Shown here: one piece after another, positions 52,890 through 64,000 of the stretch
How the letters are laid out: the number at the start of each line of letters is the position of its first letter
How positions within the stretch are numbered: position 1 is the stretch's first letter
Assembly (NCBI RefSeq): GCF_000150275.1
Contig: NW_002060944.1
Coordinates: 2,456,152 to 2,520,151, forward strand
DNA: 64,000 nt
DNA from: Trichoplax adhaerens
Taxonomy: Eukaryota > Placozoa > Uniplacotomia > Trichoplacea > Trichoplacidae
Reading direction: 5' to 3'
Translations under genes and position numbers: made by a program
The notes under the pieces: model-generated
What the model saw: only the letters and a program-made list of their open reading frames with translations
Databases searched by the model: none
What the model was told of the DNA's origin: nothing

Positions 52890-55800
52890 ATGAAGCGGGT
52901 ACTTGGTAGCTTACCGAATAACGAGGATGAATTCAACAAGACGTATAAGTGTGGCGCTCGATGCTTTGGTACACTTGCAGCTGTGGGTAAGTACTTATAC
53001 GTTGGAGTCAATCATTTTGGATAAGAAAATCGGTAATATACTGTATATACTGTACAGTATAAATACCAATTTACCTTGTAGGTGAAAAGGCGGAGAAGAT
53101 TGCTAATTTTTAAGACGATTTGCATAAATAGAATGAGTAAAATCATATCGTTAAGTGTGTCTTCGAGATGTAATATTAATGCATTGGCTAAAATAAGAAA
53201 TCGAGTTAGAGGGTATTTTTTAATGGTATAATCAACGTATCACTATATCCCTTAAGACAAATTTTTTTCAGTAAACAGCTTTTATTTTCAGCGAAACTAG
53301 ATAAGGGAAAATTGAAGTATTCCATGTATTGTGTTGTAACTTACATTTGTAAGTGTACGTGTGAAATACGAGTGATGTACGCGCATATGCAATAGTTTCA
53401 TTTATCGATAATAGTAGTACAGTACAGTATGCTCATTCGTGTACATTTAATGGAGAAATCGGATATTTTATTATCGTATACTGTATAGAAGAGCTCTAAT
53501 CATGGTCGTAATATTATTTCCTAATGATAATTGAATCGCATATACTAGGATCTAGCTGTTTACAGTTGTTGCCTTACTAAAGAATCAATTTCCGAAGAGC
53601 CCTGATTAATACTGCTTTGTACTCGTATGTCCACGCATCATCATTGCTAAGAAGCTTCGACTCAGCTTACTTTCTACTGTCACATTCATTGAAAGGCCAT
53701 TTTCATAAGCCGAATTTTGTTTTAAAAGTTGTGTGTATTTTGTTAAATAATTTGTAAAACTTTTATAGTTCCTTTTCCTTAGAACACTTGCTAATATCAA
53801 ATGACTGTTTCTCATGCGCTTTCTGAATTCTTTGACCTGTTTTAAAGGCAGTCATCTACTAAACATCGATAAATCTTATTGCATATGTGTCGTACTACTC
53901 CTTAAATTATTCCTAATATACACGTACGGTATTTAGTGCATATCGATGCTAGTTGTAATTAATTTACATAATATCCATTTGGAAAGAAGTGCGGGTATAG
54001 AGAGATTTGCATATACCCGTACTTCCGGTAGTTATAGTTTAATCTTTTATCCATTTCATCGAGCTATAAACCTTGATGCTAATGTGTCAGTTATTTGACA
54101 TTTTACATACTATACTTTAGTGATCATAACAAACGAAAAATTTATTAGCACAACAAGTAATGATTTGTATTAAACATGGTGCTGGCTCACTAATTCTGTA
54201 AGATCTAGTATATTTCTGCTTGTTTCAAATTCTTATGTACGGTACGTGGTTAATCCCGTTGGGGGTTGATGGGAACTATCAGACTCCTATATCATTGTAA
54301 TTACTAGCACTTTAAGTTCAAGTACACGAGTATGTAGGTTTGGTATGTTCGGCATGTAGCATATTCATATTCGAGGACCATAAAGGTAAATTTCTTTCTT
54401 ATACTTTTATGGCGAGGACGTATTACTTAATATCATGCTATGTTTGTCAAACTAAGAGTTTATCTAGATATTAATCAGTGTAGGACACCATTTTTAGAAT
54501 ATCTTATGGGTAAGGCATGATGGGTAGACAATCAGCAATACATGCTATCTGAGAACAAATCTATCTGCGGCTATGACTTTCATGCTCGTATGCGTTAAGC
54601 GCAGTAAATTCGTACTTCAAGTCTTCGTAAATGTCATGGTAGCTTATTGCATTAAATTATAGATCTAAAGCTTATTGTAGTAATTCGCATGTATGCCTGC
54701 TAATTAGTTATTAGATCGCACTGATAAAAGATGGTATTTTTATTATTATATTGCGAGCTTTGTACTAGTGCAGTTACTGAATTAATAGCCTATTATAGCA
54801 ATATTGAATGAATTATATATTATCAAGATTTAAGTAAACTGCTGATGTCTGTTTAGGCAGTTTACAATTATAGGTAACAATATCATATTCAACGTATCTC
54901 TCCTTTTATATTCATTACCAAAGTGATGATAAATTAAGCCTTTATCTTAGTTCAATATTATCCTTGGATCAGTTTAGAGTGATAATCATAGTAGTCCTGC
55001 TGCTAATCGAAAATACAACGCAATGTAAAACTTGCTTATAAGAGCATGTTTGATAGTAGAGTTGTCTAGATCGAAAAATTAATTGTTAATTAAAAGAACA
55101 TTGCTACCGTATGTGAACTTATCCTTTTATAATAATGAATCAGTGCGTTCGTATCATTTACTGCTCATTTTACATAAATTGAAATATAGACTGATTTCAA
55201 GGTTAGGGTTAATTGACATGTGACAAGTGCAATCTGTAAAAATTATTAATTTTAGTTTCAAATTTTTCTTACTGTATACCTATTACAGGCAAGGCATTGC
55301 AATCATTTTTACTTGTATTCAGAACTTAATAACATCGATGTTATGATGTTGTTCAACATTACCATATCTAATTTTTATGCTGTCTAGTAAAAGCAAAGTT
55401 TATAAGCATTCTAGCTTAATTGAGTATGCTTATTAGCCGTATATACTTTTCGTTGTCTAAATTTTTTATAACTTACTGTTGCAGTTTGCATAATTAATGG
55501 TATCATCACAGTCATCACCGTAAGTCCACTGTGCATAGCTATGGGGGCATATATGATGTGAGTAGTATATCAATCCTTAGGCTAATTCATATACCTTATA
55601 AGTGAAGTAAGGAGGTATTAGAATAGTCGTATAATGGTTCCCTTTTTGTATTTTTATATTTTGTATCGATCAGATTACTGGGAGTTGGAATATTCATATT
55701 TGAAGCTCCGCTTTTGTGTAAGCAAGCAGAAAGTGCTCGCACCTTCCATGAATTTATTTCTAACCGTCGATTTATTGAAAAAGCTGCTATCTATATTTTG

Positions 55801-56199
55801 TGAGTAACTTTGTTTTGAGAACTGAATTCGGAAGTTTCCTACTTTTATTTAATGTTTCTCATACTTTTACATCTTGATGACTCGTAGATTATCTCTTGTT
55901 CCAATCCTTGTTTGCTTTGGAATTACTACGTTAATAGGATGTGGCATGGTCTTTATTACCGGCGTATTTTATGGCCTAATGGCAATTGGAAAAAGGTGAT
56001 TAGCTTATTTTAGGCTTATGTATAACTCTGGTTTCCTAAAATGTTTCAGATTGGCATAATATTGTTACGTGAAAGTTAGGTATATAATTACACCATTACA
56101 TCATTAAACAGGGGCGGGGCTCGTCAGAAGCAACCTGATCAGCAAGAATTGGATCCATTAAATGATGTTGAAAGTCAAAAGGGGGATGCGAAAAAGTAA
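52890..56199 (+). CDS. CACFD1: CACFD1/Flower-like membrane protein (calcium channel flower family)
   Basis: Five exons with matching phases, 163 residues (human 172): 52890-52986, 55485-55557, 55674-55799, 55888-55995, 56112-56199. The first intron is unusually long (2.5 kb). Four hydrophobic segments are visible, about residues 25-45 (CGARCFGTLAAV, then VCIINGIITVITV), 47-73, 95-115 and 118-132. The second contains IFIFEAPLLCK, with the glutamate that in the family's conserved EAP motif is proposed to line the calcium pore. The tail (GGARQKQPDQQE, then DPLNDVESQKGD) is hydrophilic and cytoplasmic. Flower proteins are linked to synaptic vesicle endocytosis and to cell competition in flies; their channel activity is still debated. 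The start is the first ATG of the exon, preceded by a small TACAG cluster. Tail to tail with TMCO1. Confidence 0.92.
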
Positions 56200-57617
56200 A
56201 CCTTAATTTTCCGCGAATAAAATTTCGGCTTCCAGCGTTTCTGTTTCTTAGTAGATTAATTAAGTTATGAACTTGTATTCATCCTCGATGATTTCTCACC
56301 TTGAGGACTTTATTACCAGTTTATTTTTCAACCTGCATACGTATGTATCATGATATTCTTGATAGATTCTAATTACTGTATTGTACGTTTAAGTATACGA
56401 GCAGATCGTATAGACAAATTTTGGTATTTACGGAAATATGCCATCATAATCCTTAGTGAAGATAGTAAATTTTAATTATTTCGAGTATCATTGCTTCCCA
56501 TTTTGGTTATGGACCTTTTAAATCTATTTATAGCTTTTAATATGTACCATAGAGTCTTTCTTTTTTGTTAGAACTCTAATAACATATCGCATTGTTTATA
56601 CTAGTACATGAACATGCCTCAGTTGCCGAGTAGTGCAATTTCGATTACTGTCGATTAATTTACTGGATTTTATATGTGAGTGGCTGTCTATTTTTCACTT
56701 ATTTATGCGGACATCAGTTTAAGACTGTAGTTGCAATGCGTATCATTTCTTTACAAAGCTATTGCATGATATAATGATACGTACTAATATAAATTTGAAT
56801 ATTAAAATCTTATACGTATTTCAATTTGCCCATAGCTAAACAGCTTTATTTCTATTGCCTATGGACTTGAACAGACATCCAGATAGGACAGCACTTTTCT
56901 GTAGTCAATCTGTAGCGTGTAATTTACTGATAAATTTGGGTTGTGCAGTACTATGGATGTAATAGCCTAATAGGTACTGGAATAGTTGCCTTAACATGGT
57001 AATGACGTCAGTTTAATTTCAGTATCCAAAACGCATATGACTTAAAAAAGGCTATTAACGTTTATGCGATGTCATATGGCACATCTTCACTAATAGAATT
57101 AATATTGCACATTATTGATATGATGCTATTAATGTTATTCGCACTTAACTATATGATCTGCGTGTTTTACTCTAGCAGCATCAAGTGCGGAAAGCAGTGA
57201 TTTTGAACTTATTCCATTGAATTCAGTTTACTATATACCTAGAATTTTAATTTTTTATTCAAAGTATACCGCAACTGGTTTAACGTTTTGCCAACATAAT
57301 TCTATAAATGAAGATCGCACTATGCATACAATCTCCAAAATTGATTCTTAAAAATTAATGAAATACTTTACTCTCTTAGCTATACTCTAATGCATAAATA
57401 AATTTATTGTACCTCATATCCTTGCCATGGATATGCTTCAATATATGAAATATTGTGGTTAAAAACTGAAAGAAAATTACATGTACGATAATATAAAATC
57501 ATAATGACGAATAGTTACTACTTTAGTGACCAAATTCAGATAATCGGACAGGACTTTACATTTTGTTGCACGCCGTATATCAGAATTAGTGAGAGCAACG
57601 AATGCATTTGAAGGTAA
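56200..57617. other. convergent 3' gap between CACFD1 and TMCO1
   Basis: Holds the two 3' untranslated regions. No gene, RNA gene or array of the CTGTA family was seen, in contrast to the gene starts. AT-rich throughout. Confidence 0.6.
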
Positions 57618-59555
57618 TCATTTAGATTGTTGTTCAGTAGGGAACAGTCCACCTCCAACCCTACTAGCTGCTCTTGAAGGTGCAAAACCAAGCAGCTTTT
57701 GCAAATTCTGTAAATATAGGTAAAGGAACTTAGACGTGTATTTTTTCTTTTAATGGTATAAATATGAAATTGTGAAGATCGAATCAGCCTGAACATATTT
57801 GTCCAATGCTTCCAATCAGTTATTTTTTTGCGAATAACATTTTCAAGAAATAAACAAACTTCTGGTTACTTTTGGTTTAATAACCTACCTGTCTAATTGA
57901 CATCGTACATAGTATATAGAGAAAGATAAACGAGCAATCAGTCATATCTTGACCCATAAGATTTCTATGAGAAATTCCTTGAAAGAAAGAGTGCGGTACG
58001 AAAGGTAACTTGGCAACGACACGACCATCAAAGCTAATGTAAATGCAATAAATGGAATAGATAGTTTACGAATTTATATAGATGGCCATTGCATCATACA
58101 TATTAAGACTAGCGCGAAGTATTACTCCAATTCCACTTACACAGTATTAAACATTCCAAGAAGCGCAGTAAAGGTAAAACCAATAAAAAACATGCTCTTC
58201 ATTTTCACCTATACAAAGCGTACAATGAATAAAACGAGATTCGCTGAAATGTGCAAGATTAAGGTGGTGCATCATGATGCATTTACATTACAAGTTTAAA
58301 TCTAAACCGTAATAATTACATAATTACACGTATATAAGCTACTTACAAATGACAAATCTCGGTTATCTCCCTTTAGCTTTTCCTCGAATTTTTCTATGAT
58401 AAAAAAAAGTATTAAGATGAACTAACAAGCATGCAGAGTAAAAGCCACCAAAAATGAACAACATGACTACACAGTCCTGTAGTACTAGATTTACTGTACT
58501 TCATATACAGTGTACCGAGTATCATTGCTATACTCGGTGCATTAGTGCTTTCAATAGCAATAATGAGTTATTCAGGGATTAGATTAAGAAACACGAACTG
58601 TAAGTAAAGAAAGCTGTTGGTGTAATATTTATCAAGAGATTTTAAGCACTTTAATTGCTTTTCGCCTGCACATGTAGGTAACAAAGTGATCGGTCAGTGA
58701 ACAGGCAAACATTCAAATTTAAGTGTTTACTTGATGTCAATTAGCAACTTGGTTGATGGAATCGCATAGCACAAATTACTGTCAAAAAACAATACCTATC
58801 TTTTTCTTTTGGCCGATTTGCTTATTGATATCAGTGGTCATTGATTCCTTCTTCTTTTCTACTGTATGATCAAAATCAATATTTTAAGAAAATACAGAAA
58901 AATAAATTGATGATAAAAGAGCTTGGATAATTGTTGCATAGACTACACGTTATTTGTAAATACGGTACTCTGAATTTAGTATTTTGTATAATAAAACTAC
59001 TTGCTGATTTAACGAAGTGAGTATTTTGTACGCGCATATGATAAGTTTGTAGCTGAAGTGGCTCGTTGTACTGGTATTATATTGTACAGTATTTCGATTG
59101 CATGTATTTTGAATACGAACATCGTTTGCATTGTCTTTCCACAGACGCCTTTAACTTTTTATACTGGTCAGTTCGATATACCAAGAGCCAAGTTAAGCCT
59201 ATAACGAAAATCATTATATATAATTATCAAGATAGATATTAAATCACAATATACAGTAGACACTATTTATGCTTTAATTTCACAATTCATACTGAAGTTC
59301 AGTAAAGTAGAACTGTATTAACAAGTAAAGTTGATCTACTAGTAATACATTAATGGCTTACAGTTTAACTCTGGGTTTTATGCTCGTTCATTTGAATTGA
59401 TAAACAATAAATTGAATTTTATCTTACAGTACAGTACTAGTTCCAATTATAATTATCTAATATGTATTATTGCATCCAAAAATTTAGCAGCTACCTTCCG
59501 ACGCCAACGCAGTTAGCAGCGAAATAACCAAAATTGTGATTGCATCTGACAACAT
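57618..59555 (-). CDS. TMCO1: TMCO1-like ER calcium-load channel / multipass translocon subunit
   Basis: Seven minus-strand exons with matching phases, 184 residues (human 188): 59555-59495, 59198-59121, 58861-58796, 58393-58347, 58208-58141, 58033-57889, 57707-57618. N-terminal membrane segment (ITILVISLLTALAS, then LTWLLVYRTDQYKKLK), a charged coiled-coil region with EKKKESM and KFEEKLKGDNRDLS (residues about 45-85), then VKMKSMFFIGFTFTALLGMF, FDGRVVAKLPFVP, GISHRNLMGQDMTDCSFIFL and the C-terminal KLLGFAPSRAAS. These are near-identical to the family. TMCO1 acts in the ER membrane, where it releases excess calcium and joins the translocon machinery for multipass proteins. No exon exceeds 145 bp, so the gene is invisible to simple frame scanning. 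One donor is weak (GTTCGT after 59121). Head to head with the uridine-cytidine kinase gene. Confidence 0.95.
58514..58538. repeat. short hairpin in a TMCO1 intron
   Basis: ACCGAGTAT and ATACTCGGT are perfectly complementary 9-base arms around a 7-base loop, inside the intron between TMCO1 exons 3 and 4. Function unknown. Confidence 0.75.
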
Positions 59556-60521
59556 GGCGATCAAGGGTGATAAAGATACAGATCTTTCAGGTATCCTAAA
59601 AGCGATAGAGTAGAGTATCCTGTACTCGTGTAGGTGTTCAGTCTTACAGTATGTAAAAAAGGTATCTACTGTTGGTTCGCAATACTGTGAGCAGAAGACT
59701 TTTCACTACAGCGCAGTGTACACCCTATATAGTACAGGACACATATTTTCCACATTGCCTGTATACTGGGTACAGTAGTCTGTAATTGCAGTACAAACTG
59801 GAAGGGAAGAGTAGTATTGGGAAATGTGGAAAATATCTGTTCACTGGACACGTTGCTACACTGTACTGTTCTACTGTATACTGTACTGTACTGACACAAA
59901 GTACAGTACACCAGTGTACATTGTGAGTTCATGACCATTAGCCATACGGTACTATACTGTACAGTACAGTACAGTGTACAGTACAATACGGTACAATGTA
60001 CAGTAATGTACAGTACACTGTACGGTACTGTTTAGGCTTTGACTCTTTACCTCAGTACAGTACATTGTACTGGAAAGTACAGTACGATGGAAAGCGAAGT
60101 GTACTGTACTGTACTGTACAGTATTCTGCAGATTACGTCCGGACTAGACCTGATCAAACTACTGTACTGTACACTGTGTACTGTACAGTATGATGAAGAA
60201 TAGAGACCCTTAGCCGTACAGTACAGTATACTGTACACTGTATGGCTAGGTATGGCGATCACGATGGCACCTGTACACTGTACTGTACACTCTAGTGTAC
60301 AGTACAGTACTGTATCTGGTAAAGTACAGTACAATACTACTGTACAGTACAGAACAGTACAGTCACTTGACCGTATACGGTACGAGTACGAGTGAGTACA
60401 CAGCCTGAGATAAGGCACATTATATATAATTTAAGCATTAAATTGGGTTCTCATTTCAAACTGTTCACTGCTCAGTGATAATAATATATACGAGTGTACT
60501 GTAGATAGAACTAATTAATTG
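59556..60521. promoter_or_regulatory. shared divergent promoter region of TMCO1 and UCK
   Basis: The 966 bp between the two start codons must include both promoters. Most of it is the largest CTGTA/TACAG array in the window. No other element is clear. Role inferred from position. Confidence 0.65.
59641..60379. repeat. large inverted (CTGTA)n/(TACAG)n array between TMCO1 and UCK
   Basis: About 740 bp with dozens of units in both orientations, densest at 59857-60005 and 60054-60368. Runs such as TACTGTACTGTACTGACAC and TACAGTACAGTACAGTGTAC meet as ACTGTACAGT palindromes. GC-richer unique bits lie between. Long false open frames with repeating LYCTV/YSTVQ arise on both strands. Confidence 0.9.
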
Positions 60522-63818
<3,297 letters not shown>

Positions 63819-64000
63819 AATATGCACTTTATTAACAATATTTAGTTTCGTGCCATAATTTCTTGGCTCTGCAATATTATCTTATCAGCTAGCGACTTTC
63901 GGAGTCAACATTGACTCCGAATGCTATGAAAACCTGTAGTAGAAAGAGATGCAGTACGTGTCATTCTGCATTATATTAAGCTACTATGAAAGTGTCATGC
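63819..64000. other. UCK 3' flank
   Basis: Presumed 3' untranslated region with a strong hairpin at 63898-63921. No other feature before the window ends. Confidence 0.6.
63898..63921. repeat. perfect hairpin downstream of the UCK stop
   Basis: TTCGGAGTCAA and TTGACTCCGAA are exact reverse complements separated by two bases, 80 bp after the stop codon. It may be an RNA stem in the 3' untranslated region or a transcription-end structure; no family recognised. Confidence 0.85.

Overview
This window is nuclear DNA from an animal. It is AT-rich, roughly two thirds A+T by eye, and the genes are split into many short exons with GT-AG introns. Nine protein-coding genes can be rebuilt by chaining exons whose splice phases agree. 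All nine have clear animal orthologues, and DAXX, WDR47, SCFD2, ATAT1, Flower/CACFD1 and a SynGAP/DAB2IP-type RasGAP together point to a metazoan. The high AT content, introns of about 100-2000 bp, compact spacing and an internal CCCTAA (TTAGGG-type) telomere motif fit an early-branching animal, most likely a placozoan such as Trichoplax. The species is inference. The gene identities rest on family features recognised in the translated exons.

Layout: <1-3608 (+) 3' part of ZZZ3, the ATAC-complex ZZ/SANT protein; 5528-7018 (-) DAXX; 10259-13084 (-) WDR47; 13711-17571 (+) SCFD2, Sec1/Munc18 family; 20498-23427 (+) ATAT1, alpha-tubulin acetyltransferase; 23428-36387 a 13-kb stretch with no recognisable gene, holding an interstitial telomere repeat; 36388-49234 (+) SynGAP/DAB2IP/RASAL2-type RasGAP, 22 exons; 52890-56199 (+) CACFD1/Flower; 57618-59555 (-) TMCO1; 60522-63818 (+) uridine-cytidine kinase, complete.

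Some neighbours share themes: ZZZ3 and DAXX (chromatin, tail to tail), WDR47 and ATAT1 (microtubules), and CACFD1 and TMCO1 (membrane proteins linked to calcium, tail to tail). Two gene pairs are head to head (WDR47/SCFD2 and TMCO1/UCK).

The most unusual feature is a family of arrays of the pentamer CTGTA and its reverse complement TACAG, joined in inverted orientation as ACTGTACAGT palindromes. They sit beside the start codons of most genes here (DAXX, WDR47/SCFD2, ATAT1, TMCO1/UCK, weakly CACFD1) and are not seen as arrays in the two convergent gaps. They look like a promoter-linked repeat or a regulatory palindrome family. A second palindrome, ATACGCGTAT, occurs five times, all in the first 23 kb. 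A few exon-like stretches I could not assign are listed with low confidence. No tRNA, rRNA, CRISPR or intact transposon was recognised.
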